Shown: one piece after another, positions 1 to 8,062 of the stretch
Layout: every line of letters begins with the position of its first letter
Numbering within the stretch: the stretch's first letter is position 1
Assembly (NCBI GenBank): GCA_015064725.1
Contig: SVRQ01000001.1
Coordinates: 1 to 64,000, forward strand
DNA length: 64,000 bases
Reading direction: 5' to 3'
DNA from: Oscillospiraceae bacterium
GTDB taxonomy: Bacteria > Bacillota > Clostridia > Oscillospirales > CAG-272
Notes under the pieces: model-generated
Told to the model about the DNA's origin: nothing
The model's database searches: none
Seen by the model: the letters and a program-made list of their open reading frames with translations, nothing else
Translations under genes and position numbers: made by a program

Positions 1-80
1 TTGTGTTCTCGCATGTCCATTATAACACACATCTTAAATTCTGTCGAGTATCTCCTGTTTTCTCGTCCTGTTTTACCCAT
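1..80 (-). CDS. IS3-family transposase OrfA, N-terminal fragment (cut by window edge)
   Basis: Reading leftward from an ATG at 80-78 there is an open frame of 26 codons with no stop before the window edge. It begins MGKTGRENRRYSTEFK and continues CVIMDMREH. The basic start followed by an RRYSxEFK segment resembles the helix-turn-helix N-terminus of OrfA proteins of IS3-family elements in Clostridia. A GGAGGTG ribosome binding site lies about 12 bases upstream. The ATG sits just inside a long hairpin (85-124) at the element end. OrfA would bind the element ends; the catalytic OrfB would lie outside this window. The identification is from memory of the family. Confidence 0.6.
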   Translation of the reverse strand, partial: MGKTGRENRRYSTEFKMCVIMDMREH

Positions 81-126
81 AAAAATATGCACCTCCAAAA
101 GTGTCTAACTTTTGGGGTGCATATCA
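81..126 (-). mobile_element. Terminal inverted-repeat end of an IS3-like element
   Basis: Read on the minus strand the element starts TGATATGCACCCC followed by AAAAGTTAGACA, a form typical of IS3-family ends. The same bases form a hairpin (stem 85-102 with 108-124, one bulged T at 94, loop 103-107). Such end hairpins can shield transposase translation from read-through transcripts. The outer boundary is placed at 126. The other end and any target duplication lie outside the window. Confidence 0.55.
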
Positions 127-580
127 ATAGAGCCGATGATTTTTTAATTATTAAACTAACTTTTTCTTTTTGAAAGAAAACTGCTAAAAACGCCAAGCGT
201 TTTTTGAAATTTATTATATTCAACAGATTCAACTTTTTCTTGTTTAAAGAAAAAGTTGCAAAAAGATAAAAAACCTTACAGGTTTATCGTTATCGAAAAG
301 CTAAACGGTTCGTTGTTCGCTACCACGCAATTTTCACTCGCAAGCTCGCAAAAATCACGTGGAATCCCGCGAATGCCATTTGCTGTGCTGCTTTGAACCT
401 AGCACGTTATATTTTTAGCTGAAATTTTGATATAAGTCCTCTCGCGGTTTCATCCTGAGCGTTAAATTTTTACCATTTAGGCTATTTTTACCGCTTTCTT
501 TCAAAAACAAAAAAGCTGCGGAAATAATCGCATATTTTGGCTTAAAGCCCAATATATTTTTCTATAAAGAAAAATACATA
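127..580. other. Gene-free region upstream of spoIVA
   Basis: No coding frame with a ribosome binding site was found. The stretch is AT-rich and holds two hairpins of the A/T-rich family seen elsewhere in the window: one around 160-180 and a strong one at 229-257 (CAACTTTTTCTT pairing with AAGAAAAAGTTG). A sporulation (sigma-E type) promoter for spoIVA would be expected here, but no convincing match could be fixed by eye. The reverse-strand frame across 20-232 is unsupported. Confidence 0.5.
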
Positions 581-595
581 TTGGAGGACACCCAA

Positions 596-2068
596 ATGAG
601 CAACATTTACCGTGACATAGCCACGCGCACGTCGGGCGATATATACATCGGCGTTGTAGGGCCCGTCAGAACCGGAAAATCTACATTTATAAAAAAATTT
701 ATGGAAACGGTCATCGTTCCCAACATCGCAAACGAATACGATAAAAAACGCGCCAAGGACGAAATGCCTCAGTCCGCGGCAGGCAAAACAGTTATGACAA
801 CAGAGCCTAAGTTCATCCCCGATGAAGCCGTAACGGTAACTCTCGAGGGAGGAGAGGAATTTTCCTGCAAAATGATAGACTGCGTAGGCTACATCGTGCC
901 GGAAGCGCTCGGAAATTACGAAAACGGCGAGGTCCGTATGGTTATGACACCGTGGTCGGACGAAAGTATGCCCTTTGACCGTGCGGCGGAGATCGGTACT
1001 GAAAAGGTCATCCGCGAGCACGCGACCATCGCGGTGCTCGTAACCTGCGACGGATCCTTCGGGGAGATCGGCCGCGAAAATTACGAAGCCGCAGAAGCAA
1101 GAGTCGCCTCCGAGCTCAAGGAGATAAGCAAGCCTTTCGTTATCGTTCTCAACTCAGCGCACCCCGAAAGCCAAAGCGCTGTAAACCTTGCGCTGGAGCT
1201 GGAGAAAAAATACAAAGCACCCGTGGCTCTTGTAAACTGCCTGACGCTTGACAAAGAAGATATAGGTCACATACTTGAGCTTGTTCTTATGGAGTTTCCC
1301 GTAAGTGAGATACGCGTAAAGCTTCCCTCTTTTATCGCCTCGCTTGACAAAAGCCATCCCGTTTACAAAAGCGTTTTCGACACTGTAACGGAATGTGCAA
1401 AAAGCATCAAGGTCACGGGGGATATATCCGCTGCATTCTCACAGGCGGGAGATAACGAAAATATAAAAAGCGCATACGTTTCCCGCCTTGACCTCGGCAC
1501 AGGAAACGCCCGTGTACTTATCAGTGCAAAAGACGGACTTTTCTACCGCCTTATAAGCGATATAACCAGCACTCCTATCGCGGATGACGCAGACCTTATG
1601 CAAGCCCTTGCCACGTTTGCGCAAGCAAAGAAGAAATACGACAAGGTCGCCAAAGCCCTTGACGAGGTAAACGAAACGGGATACGGCATAGTTGTTCCCG
1701 ATATATACGACCTAAAGCTTGAAGAGCCGCGCATAGTCAAGAAAAGCGGCGGCTACGGCGTGGAGCTTCGTGCCTCTGCCCCCTCCATCCATATGATAAA
1801 AGCGGATATTAAAACGGAGGTCTCCCCCATCGTCGGCACGGAGGCGCAGTCAGAGGAGCTTGTGAACTTCCTTTTGCGCGAATTTGAAACGGATCCGCAG
1901 AAGATCTGGGAAACAAATATGCTCGGTAAATCTCTTTACGAGCTTGTGAACGAGGGGCTTCACACAAAGCTTTCCCATATGCCGGATGACGCAAGAGCAA
2001 GACTTTCCGAAACGCTCCAGCGTGTTATAAACGAAGGTGCGGGCGGTCTTGTCTGCATAATTCTCTAA
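596..2068 (+). CDS. spoIVA: Stage IV sporulation protein A (spore coat morphogenetic ATPase)
   Basis: SpoIVA is a cytoskeletal ATPase that assembles on the outer forespore membrane in the mother cell and forms the basement layer for the spore coat. The protein opens MSNIYRDIATRTSGDIYIGV followed by a Walker A motif GPVRTGKST near residues 22-30, as in SpoIVA of Bacillus and Clostridia. At 490 residues it has the family's usual length. The ATG at 596 is chosen because GGAGG (583-587) lies 8 bases upstream; an upstream TTG at 581 in the same frame lies beside that site and is less likely. glmS follows after 4 bases. It marks the organism as a spore former. Confidence 0.96.
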   Translation: MSNIYRDIATRTSGDIYIGVVGPVRTGKSTFIKKFMETVIVPNIANEYDKKRAKDEMPQSAAGKTVMTTEPKFIPDEAVTVTLEGGEEFSCKMIDCVGYIVPEALGNYENGEVRMVMTPWSDESMPFDRAAEIGTEKVIREHATIAVLVTCDGSFGEIGRENYEAAEARVASELKEISKPFVIVLNSAHPESQSAVNLALELEKKYKAPVALVNCLTLDKEDIGHILELVLMEFPVSEIRVKLPSFIASLDKSHPVYKSVFDTVTECAKSIKVTGDISAAFSQAGDNENIKSAYVSRLDLGTGNARVLISAKDGLFYRLISDITSTPIADDADLMQALATFAQAKKKYDKVAKALDEVNETGYGIVVPDIYDLKLEEPRIVKKSGGYGVELRASAPSIHMIKADIKTEVSPIVGTEAQSEELVNFLLREFETDPQKIWETNMLGKSLYELVNEGLHTKLSHMPDDARARLSETLQRVINEGAGGLVCIIL

Positions 2069-2072
2069 GAGT

Positions 2073-3896
2073 ATGTGCGGAATAATCGGCTACGCAGGAA
2101 AAAGCCCCTGTCAAAATATACTCCTTTCGGGGTTATACGCGCTGGAGTACAGGGGATATGACTCCGCCGGGATCGCGCTTCTCGATAACGAGAGGTTTAC
2201 CATTATAAAAAGCCGAGGGGAGGTTTCGCGCCTTGAAGAAAAAATGAAGGCGTTCCAAGCCTCGGAAAGCACCTTGGGGATCGCACATACGCGCTGGGCA
2301 ACACACGGCGAGCCCGGCGAACGTAACGCACATCCGCACAAGATGGGAAAAACTGCTCTCGTTCACAACGGGATAATCGAAAATTACAAAGAAGCAGAAC
2401 CTATACTCGCAGAAAAATGCTACACGTTTTGCTCCGATACGGATACGGAAAGGGCGGCAGGGCTCATCGATCTTTACTACCGCGAAACGGGAGATCCGCT
2501 TGCCGCTATCTCCCGTGCGTGCAAAAAGCTACGCGGCTCTTACGCTTTCGCAGTGATGTTTGAGGATAGAGAAAACGAAATTTACGGTGTGCGCCTGGGA
2601 AGTCCTCTGCTCATCGGGGTGGGAGATGGCGAAAGCCTTCTTGCTTCCGACACAGCTGCCTTTCCCGCACACATAGACCGATATATAGCTATGGAAGACG
2701 GAAGCATCTCGCGTATCTTTCGTGACGGCTTTCAGCTTTTCGATATGAGCCTTGCCAAGATCAAAGCAAACGAGCAACCGCTTACGCAAATTTCTCGCGG
2801 TGCGCACAAGGACGGCTACGAGCATTTTATGCGCAAGGAGATACACGAGGAACCCGCCGCCGTGCTAAAAACGCTTGCCGCATATATCAAAAACGGCTTG
2901 CCCGATTTTAGCGCAAGCGGCGTGGATACATCCATACTTAAACAGCTCTCTTCCCTGCATATCGCCGCCTGCGGCACGGCTATGCACGCAGGACTTTTTG
3001 CAAAATTCTTGATAGAAAAATTTTTGCGCATACCCGTTTTTGCGGAGGTCGCATCAGAATTTCGATATAACGAGCCTATATTTGATGGCAATACCGCGCT
3101 CCTTGTCATTTCTCAATCCGGCGAAACGGCGGATACGCTTGCCGCCCTGCGCCTTGCAAAAGAGAGGGGGATATACAGCATCGCCGTTGTAAACGTCCCT
3201 TGCTCCTCCATTGCAAGAGAGGCAGACGCGGTAATATACACCCACGCAGGACGCGAGGTCTCCGTTGCAAGCACAAAAGCTTACACGGTGCAAACAGCGC
3301 TTTTATCTCTCTTTGCGCTGCACCTTGGGAGCCTGCGTGGAAGTATCTCCCAAAAAGAGGCGCAAAAGATCTGCTTTTCGCTTTCGCGCGAGCTTCCCGA
3401 AAAGATAGACGAGGTCATCGCACGCGAAGACGAAGTACGCGCCCTGTGCCATTCTATTTCGCAAAAAGAAAGTGCGTTTTTTATCGGCAGAGGGGTGGAT
3501 GCACACATCTGCGCGGAGGGCGCGCTAAAGCTCAAAGAAATATCTTATATAAATGCACAAGCGTACCCCGCAGGGGAGCTGAAGCACGGCACGATCTCTC
3601 TTATTTCAAACGACTTCCCCGTTATCGCCGTGTCAACACAGCTCTGCTCCGCGGAAAAGACCGCCGCGAACGTGCGCGAGGTTGCTTCCCGCGGCGCAGA
3701 CGTTTATCTTATCGCACCCGCGGACTTTCCACAGGACGGTGCAAAACGTGTTTTCGCGCTTCCGAAAGCGGCGGAACCGCTTCTTCCCATACTCGCCGCA
3801 ACGGTGACACAGCTGCTTGCATATCACACCGCCCTTTTGCGCGGTTGCAACGTGGATAAACCAAGGAACCTTGCCAAATCCGTAACGGTGGAGTGA
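2073..3896 (+). CDS. glmS: Glutamine--fructose-6-phosphate aminotransferase (isomerizing)
   Basis: GlmS makes glucosamine-6-phosphate from fructose-6-phosphate and glutamine, the first committed step to UDP-GlcNAc for peptidoglycan. The N-terminus MCGIIGYAG gives the Ntn-type catalytic Cys after Met removal. The class-II amidotransferase half spans roughly residues 1-220. Two SIS sugar-isomerase domains follow, with motifs such as ACGTAMHAG, SQSGETADT and SVASTKAYTVQ, and the C-terminus DKPRNLAKSVTVE is typical. Length 607 matches the family. It starts 4 bases after spoIVA with a weak ribosome site, suggesting co-transcription or translational coupling. No glmS ribozyme was seen, and the 4-base gap leaves no room for one. 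Confidence 0.96.
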   Translation: MCGIIGYAGKSPCQNILLSGLYALEYRGYDSAGIALLDNERFTIIKSRGEVSRLEEKMKAFQASESTLGIAHTRWATHGEPGERNAHPHKMGKTALVHNGIIENYKEAEPILAEKCYTFCSDTDTERAAGLIDLYYRETGDPLAAISRACKKLRGSYAFAVMFEDRENEIYGVRLGSPLLIGVGDGESLLASDTAAFPAHIDRYIAMEDGSISRIFRDGFQLFDMSLAKIKANEQPLTQISRGAHKDGYEHFMRKEIHEEPAAVLKTLAAYIKNGLPDFSASGVDTSILKQLSSLHIAACGTAMHAGLFAKFLIEKFLRIPVFAEVASEFRYNEPIFDGNTALLVISQSGETADTLAALRLAKERGIYSIAVVNVPCSSIAREADAVIYTHAGREVSVASTKAYTVQTALLSLFALHLGSLRGSISQKEAQKICFSLSRELPEKIDEVIAREDEVRALCHSISQKESAFFIGRGVDAHICAEGALKLKEISYINAQAYPAGELKHGTISLISNDFPVIAVSTQLCSAEKTAANVREVASRGADVYLIAPADFPQDGAKRVFALPKAAEPLLPILAATVTQLLAYHTALLRGCNVDKPRNLAKSVTVE

Positions 3897-3983
3897 AAAA
3901 TGCAAAAAACGGGAGTTTTCCCCCTACGCAAAAATTTGAAATTTTAATTAAAATCCGTGTTTTTGCGAAAATCCGATTTCACG

Positions 3984-4016
3984 CCGTAGGGGCGACCATT
4001 GGTCGTCCGCGCCCCC
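3984..4016. repeat. Dispersed GTAGGGG-type palindromic repeat
   Basis: A short GC-rich element: GTAGGGGCGACCA followed by TTGGTCGTCC, a dyad of GGCGACCA and TGGTCGTC. Related copies lie at 13951-13998 and, degenerate, near 12741 and 37595. All are intergenic. It lies downstream of glmS, which otherwise has no clear terminator. Confidence 0.5.
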
Positions 4017-4032
4017 TATAAGATAAAAAACA

Positions 4033-4066
4033 AGCAGGAATAAAAGCCAAAACTTTTATTCCTGCT
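4033..4066. terminator. Terminator between glmS and the small-gene cassette
   Basis: Perfect 14-bp stem AGCAGGAATAAAAG (4033-4046) with its complement (4053-4066). Read on the minus strand it is followed by TGTTTTTTATC, so it mainly ends the leftward two-gene transcript. The plus-strand tail is weaker. Confidence 0.8.
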
Positions 4067-4076
4067 GTTCGGTTCT

Positions 4077-4328
4077 TTATCCGAAAAAAGTTTCAAAAAG
4101 ATCCTTAAAAATACCTACAATCATTTCGGGAATACCAGCCATAATCTCAGGAAAAAATATCATTCCCAAAACACCTATAATAATTATAGGAAAAAGGGTA
4201 CTGAGCAAACCTGTTATAAAATTAAACAAGTCGCTCAATGGGCCTTTACCATTACGAAGAGCCCTTGCGATCAACCCGATAGCAAACATTACCACAAAAT
4301 AACCTATTACCAAATAAAGAAATCCCAT
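4077..4328 (-). CDS. Small hydrophobic membrane protein of unknown function
   Basis: An 83-residue protein with two hydrophobic stretches, about residues 3-22 and 40-70, split by a short basic/polar segment RALRNGKGPLSD, so probably two or three membrane spans. No family was recognised. It lies 18 bases downstream of the 96-residue Cys-rich protein, and both appear to share the promoter at about 4710-4733. The divergent XRE regulator at 4781 carries a matching palindrome. AT-rich composition unlike glmS and the arg genes suggests acquisition as a unit. Confidence 0.65.
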   Translation of the reverse strand: MGFLYLVIGYFVVMFAIGLIARALRNGKGPLSDLFNFITGLLSTLFPIIIIGVLGMIFFPEIMAGIPEMIVGIFKDLFETFFG

Positions 4329-4346
4329 CTTGCACCTCTGCGTAGA

Positions 4347-4637
4347 TTATTTTTTGAAAAAATACATACAAGTTTTAGTGTAAGCTCTGCCGGATGTTAC
4401 AAACTCATCATCAAAATATGCATCATGTTTCATACAGTAGGGTTTGAGTCGGGCGGTAGAATCATATACATAAAATGAATCCAACCATTGACAATTCGCA
4501 CAACATTCTGACGAATTTTTGTAATACTCTTCGGCCTTCCTCTCATTGTATTTTGATTCTTCATAATCACGCCATTCAGCTTCCCATTTGTCATTCTGTC
4601 TTCTTCCCCAATCGCCGAGCTTTTTAAGAAGTCCCAT
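4347..4637 (-). CDS. Small Cys-rich protein, possible zinc-binding domain
   Basis: A 96-residue protein of two parts. Residues 1-43 are highly charged with Trp and Tyr (GDWGRRQNDKWEAEWRDYEE), probably helical. Residues 45-96 hold CxxC (C46, C49), then C68xxH71 and C90, spacing that could bind one zinc. No signal peptide or membrane segment is seen. No family was recognised and no function is claimed. A GAGGGA ribosome site precedes the ATG at 4637. It is first in a two-gene leftward transcript under control of a promoter with a palindrome at its start site. Confidence 0.65.
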   Translation of the reverse strand: MGLLKKLGDWGRRQNDKWEAEWRDYEESKYNERKAEEYYKNSSECCANCQWLDSFYVYDSTARLKPYCMKHDAYFDDEFVTSGRAYTKTCMYFFKK

Positions 4638-4679
4638 ACTATCCCTCCATAATAAAATATAATAATCTCATTATTTTTT

Positions 4680-4733
4680 AGTTAAATTTTAACTTTATGT
4701 TTATATTGTATTCTTTTTTAATCTAAAAGTCAA
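4680..4733 (-). promoter_or_regulatory. Promoter and operator of the small-gene cassette
   Basis: On the minus strand, -35 TTGACT (4733-4728), a 17-bp spacer and -10 TACAAT (4710-4705). The expected start site (~4698) is followed at once by the perfect 15-bp palindrome AGTTAAATTTTAACT (4680-4694). The same half-site AGTTAAA occurs at the divergent XRE gene, which points to the XRE protein as the repressor. Confidence 0.7.
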
Positions 4734-4740
4734 TACTTTT

Positions 4741-4765
4741 AGTTAAAATTGTTATAATTTTAACT
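4741..4765 (+). promoter_or_regulatory. Palindromic operator over the XRE gene promoter
   Basis: Inverted repeat AGTTAAAATT / AATTTTAACT with a 5-base centre. A -10 TATAAT (4753-4758) is embedded in the centre. It shares its half-site with the palindrome at 4680-4694, suggesting autoregulation. Confidence 0.65.
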
Positions 4766-4780
4766 AAGGAGGGGATTTTT

Positions 4781-5056
4781 ATGAATATAGGAGAAAAAAT
4801 CAGAAACAAGCGGGAGGATATGGATCTTTCCCAAGCAGATATGGCAAAATTGATTCCTATGAATCAATCCAACTACTCCAAGATAGAACGAAACGTCCAA
4901 GAGCCGAATTTGGAGCAGCTGAGAAGAATTTGCCAGATTCTCAAATTAGACCCTCGTTATCTTTTGGACCTCGGTGAATTTGAATCCATCTCCCAAAGCG
5001 ATATACAGCTTATCCACGATATAAAGGAATTTATTAAAAAACATAATTTTGACTGA
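4781..5056 (+). CDS. XRE-family helix-turn-helix regulator
   Basis: A 91-residue DNA-binding protein. Residues 3-62 form a Cro/C1-type HTH (IGEKIRNKREDMDLSQADMA, then NQSNYSKIERN). The remainder is a short acidic tail ending IKEFIKKHNFD, perhaps for dimer formation. AAGGAGG precedes the ATG by about 8 bases. It is divergent from the two small genes at 4077-4637, and twin palindromes with the same half-site sit at both promoters, so it probably represses itself and that pair. The trigger is unknown. The gene converges on the argF end. Confidence 0.85.
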   Translation: MNIGEKIRNKREDMDLSQADMAKLIPMNQSNYSKIERNVQEPNLEQLRRICQILKLDPRYLLDLGEFESISQSDIQLIHDIKEFIKKHNFD

Positions 5057-5062
5057 AAATGC

Positions 5063-5093
5063 AAAAAGAAGCCTTTCGCAAGGCTTCTTTTTT
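5063..5093. terminator. Bidirectional terminator, XRE gene / arg operon
   Basis: Stem AAAAAGAAGCCTT (5063-5075) with AAGGCTTCTTTTT (5080-5092), loop TCGC, with T-runs on both strands. It ends both the rightward XRE transcript and the leftward arg operon. Confidence 0.9.
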
Positions 5094-5100
5094 ACATTCC

Positions 5101-6012
5101 TTATTCTCTGTTCTTCATACACATAACCATAACGGCTTTCTGTGCGTGGAGTCTGTTTTCAGCTTCGTCGAAGATCTCGTCCGCGTGCGCTTCGAGAACA
5201 TCCGCTGTGATCTCCTCTCCGCGGTGCGCGGGAAGGCAATGGAGCACCATCGCATCGGGCTTTGCAACGCTCATAAGCTCTGCATTTACCTGATAGCCTG
5301 CAAAGATCTTCTTTCTTTCTTCGGCCTCGGCTTCCTCGCCCATAGACGCCCAAACGTCTGTATAAACAACGTCTGCATCCTTAGCCGCTTCAAATACGTC
5401 GTCCGTGCAGAGGAACTCGCCGCGTTCTGCCGCCCATTTCATAAGCTCTGCATCGGGCTGATGCGTCTTGGGGCAGCCGATCGCAACGGACATACCCATC
5501 TTAATGCATCCTGCAATAAGAGAGTTTGCCATATTGTTGCCGTCACCGATAAAGCAAAGCTTCTTGCCCTTAACGCTTCCCTTGTGTTCGCGGATAGTCA
5601 TAAGGTCCGCAAGCACCTGGCAGGGATGGCAATAGTCCGTAAGACCGTTGATAACGGGTATGGAACCGTATTTTGCAAGGTTTTCAACCTCTTCCTGGTC
5701 GAAAGTTCTGATCATAATACCGTCAAGGTAGCGGGAAAGAACGCGCGCTGTGTCCTGTATCGGCTCGCCGCGGCCGATCTGAAGGTCACGGGGAGAGAGG
5801 AAGAGGGCGCTGCCGCCGAGCTCGAACATACCAACTTCAAAGGATACGCGCGTGCGCGTGGAGGACTTCTGGAATATCATACCGAGAGTTTTTCCCTTGA
5901 GGTGGTGGTGTTCTATACCGTTTTTCTTTTCATATTTAAGCTGATCTGCAAGATTCAATATTTCCAAGATCTCTTTTGTCTGGAGATCCTGAAGCTTGAG
6001 TAAGTGTTTCAT
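5101..6012 (-). CDS. argF: Ornithine carbamoyltransferase
   Basis: ArgF converts ornithine and carbamoyl phosphate to citrulline. The carbamoyl-phosphate motif SSTRTRVSFEVGMFELGG lies near residues 51-68, and the ornithine-binding motif HCLPAHRGEE near 266-275. Length 303 is normal for an anabolic enzyme. The start is MKHLLKLQDL at 6012, with AAAGGAGG about 8 bases upstream. Its ATG overlaps the argD stop by one base (TAATG), so translation is coupled. It is the last gene of argCJBDF and ends at the terminator 5063-5093. Confidence 0.95.
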   Translation of the reverse strand: MKHLLKLQDLQTKEILEILNLADQLKYEKKNGIEHHHLKGKTLGMIFQKSSTRTRVSFEVGMFELGGSALFLSPRDLQIGRGEPIQDTARVLSRYLDGIMIRTFDQEEVENLAKYGSIPVINGLTDYCHPCQVLADLMTIREHKGSVKGKKLCFIGDGNNMANSLIAGCIKMGMSVAIGCPKTHQPDAELMKWAAERGEFLCTDDVFEAAKDADVVYTDVWASMGEEAEAEERKKIFAGYQVNAELMSVAKPDAMVLHCLPAHRGEEITADVLEAHADEIFDEAENRLHAQKAVMVMCMKNRE

Positions 6013-7175
6013 TATGCACAAACCTCCTTTATAACTTCAACTGCTTTTTTAATTTCTTCAAATGTTATGGAAAGCGGAGGAAGAAGTCTTACCTTCTTCT
6101 TCGCCGTAAGAAGAAGCACGCCGCGCTCCATTGCCTCGGCAACGACCTGCGCCGCTTCCTTTTCCGTTTCAAGCCCTATCATAAGACCCATACCGGAAAC
6201 TGTTTTTATACCCTTTGCGCCCTCGAGCGCATTTTTTATATATTCCGCCTTGGCACTTACTTCCGAAAGGAAGTCTTCCGTCAAGCGGGAGATGACGTTC
6301 ACCGCGCCTGCGGCGCAAACAGGGTTGCCGCCGAAAGTGGAGCCGTGCATACCCGGCTTGTAAATATCCGCCGTCTTTTCGCCAAAGAGCGTAGCACCCA
6401 TAGGAAGCCCTGCGGCAAGTCCTTTTGCCGTGGAAACTATATCCGGTACTATGTTGTCAAAATTCATATATGCGTAAAGCTTTCCCGTTCTTCCGTTGCC
6501 CGTCTGAACTTCGTCCGCGATGGTAACAAGGTCGTATTTTTTTGCAAGCTCGAATATTTTTGCAACAAACTCTTTCGTAAGGGGCATAACGCCTCCCTCA
6601 CCCTGCACACACTCGAACATAATGGCGCAAACCTTGTTTTCCGCAACCGCCTTTTCAAGAGCCTCGCAGTCGTTTGCGGGGGTGTGGATAAATCCCGCAA
6701 GCATAGGGCCGAAATGCTCGTGGAATACCGCCTGACCCGTTGCGGAAAGGGTCGCCATCGTTCTGCCGTGGAAGCTGTTTTCAAGCGTGATGATATTATA
6801 ATATTCTTCGCCCTTTTTGGTTATACCGTATTCGCGCGCCGCCTTTATGGCACATTCGTTTGCCTCTGCGCCCGAATTGGAGAAGAAGACATTCTTCATT
6901 CCCGTGCGCTCGCAAAGCATCTTTGCAAGCTTCGCACAGGGCTCGGTGTAATAGAGGTTGGAGGTGTGCTGGAATTTTGCAAGCTGTGCCGTTACCGCAC
7001 CTATCCACTCGTCGTCCGCCATACCGAAGGTATTAACGGCGATGCCGGCGCCCATATCTATATATTTTTTGCCCGCTTCATCTGTAAGAGAAGCGCCCTT
7101 TCCCGAAACTATTTCAACGGGAAAGCGTTTGTACGTATTTGCAACGTATTTTCCGTCAAGTTCCTTTACGTTCAT
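6012..7175 (-). CDS. argD: Acetylornithine aminotransferase
   Basis: ArgD is a PLP enzyme that transfers the amino group of glutamate to N-acetylglutamate semialdehyde, giving N-acetylornithine. Class-III aminotransferase marks are clear: YTEPCAKLAKMLCERTGMKN, FFSNSGAEANECAIKAAREY, the ADEVQTGNGRTG segment, and the PLP Lys in STAKGLAAGLPMGA. Length 387 is typical. Its ATG overlaps the argB stop as ATGA (7175-7172), and its own stop overlaps argF. Some members of this family also act as succinyldiaminopimelate aminotransferase; the arg context supports ArgD. Confidence 0.95.
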   Translation of the reverse strand: MNVKELDGKYVANTYKRFPVEIVSGKGASLTDEAGKKYIDMGAGIAVNTFGMADDEWIGAVTAQLAKFQHTSNLYYTEPCAKLAKMLCERTGMKNVFFSNSGAEANECAIKAAREYGITKKGEEYYNIITLENSFHGRTMATLSATGQAVFHEHFGPMLAGFIHTPANDCEALEKAVAENKVCAIMFECVQGEGGVMPLTKEFVAKIFELAKKYDLVTIADEVQTGNGRTGKLYAYMNFDNIVPDIVSTAKGLAAGLPMGATLFGEKTADIYKPGMHGSTFGGNPVCAAGAVNVISRLTEDFLSEVSAKAEYIKNALEGAKGIKTVSGMGLMIGLETEKEAAQVVAEAMERGVLLLTAKKKVRLLPPLSITFEEIKKAVEVIKEVCA

Positions 7176-8038
7176 AAGCTGTCCCCCGAAATAAGCATCG
7201 TTCCCATACCTTCGTCCGTAAGCGTTTCAATAAGCAGGGAGTGCGGCACTCTGCCGTCGATAATAAACACTTTCTTAACACCGCGGCGTATAGCCTCCGT
7301 GCAACATTCCACCTTGGGTATCATACCGCCGGAAATGATGCCCTCTGCAACAAGCTCGGGCGTGTCGCTGACATAAATTGTGGAGATAAGCGTTTCAGGG
7401 TCATCCTTATCGCGCAAGATTCCGCTTATATCAGTCATAGAGATAAGGCATTCCGCGCCGAGCGCACCCGCGATCTTTGCTGCCGCGGTATCCGCGTTTA
7501 CGTTGTAAGTATTGCCCTCTTTATCGCAGGCAACCGTGGATATAACGGGGATATAGCCCTTGTCGAGCATATCCGTCACAATCTGTGTGTTTACCTCCGT
7601 GATCTCGCCGACGTAGCCAAGAGCTTCATCCTTTGCCTGAGCCACGATCATCTGACCGTCTATACCGGAAAGGCCGATAGCCTTGCCGCCCTGGACGGAA
7701 AGAAGATTTACAAGGTTTTTGTTTATCTTGCCCGCAAGCACCATCTGGACGATGTCAACGGTCTCCTTGTCGGTAACGCGAAGTCCGTTTACAAACTCCG
7801 TCTTTTTGCCCACGCGGGAGAGCATATCCGTAATTTCGGGGCCGCCGCCGTGAACGAGCACAACGCGTATATCCATAAGGGAGAGAAGCACTATATCTCT
7901 CATAACGGAATCTTTAAGCTCCTCGTTTATCATCGCGTTGCCGCCGTATTTCACAACGATTATTTTATTCTTATATTTCTGTATGTAAGGGAGTGCGTGT
8001 ACAAGCACCTGCGCCCTCTGTGCATTTGTGATCTTCAT
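7172..8038 (-). CDS. argB: Acetylglutamate kinase
   Basis: ArgB phosphorylates N-acetylglutamate, usually the arginine-inhibited step when ArgJ recycles acetyl groups. The kinase motifs are VVKYGGNAM (about residues 25-33) and LVHGGGPEI (about 60-68), with an ATP-side segment near GALGAECLISMTDI. The start is taken at MKITNAQRAQVL (8038; 288 residues) because a purine-rich ribosome site GAGGAAGG lies just upstream. A longer in-frame start at 8092 would add residues encoded by the repeat array. It overlaps argD by ATGA and is separated from argJ by 581 bp of repeats. Confidence 0.94.
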   Translation of the reverse strand: MKITNAQRAQVLVHALPYIQKYKNKIIVVKYGGNAMINEELKDSVMRDIVLLSLMDIRVVLVHGGGPEITDMLSRVGKKTEFVNGLRVTDKETVDIVQMVLAGKINKNLVNLLSVQGGKAIGLSGIDGQMIVAQAKDEALGYVGEITEVNTQIVTDMLDKGYIPVISTVACDKEGNTYNVNADTAAAKIAGALGAECLISMTDISGILRDKDDPETLISTIYVSDTPELVAEGIISGGMIPKVECCTEAIRRGVKKVFIIDGRVPHSLLIETLTDEGMGTMLISGDSL

Positions 8039-8062
8039 ACCTTCCTCTTCTCCGCTTTCTTG

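Noticed and set aside
20..232. 70-residue minus-strand frame at the left edge
   Set aside because: It crosses the IS end hairpin and two AT-rich hairpins in a frame different from the likely transposase start at 80.
2069..2072. glmS ribozyme upstream of glmS
   Set aside because: Only 4 bases separate spoIVA from glmS, and no ribozyme-like leader is present.
5059..6003. 314-residue plus-strand frame opposite argF
   Set aside because: It starts inside the terminator hairpin and mirrors argF, which has all family motifs.
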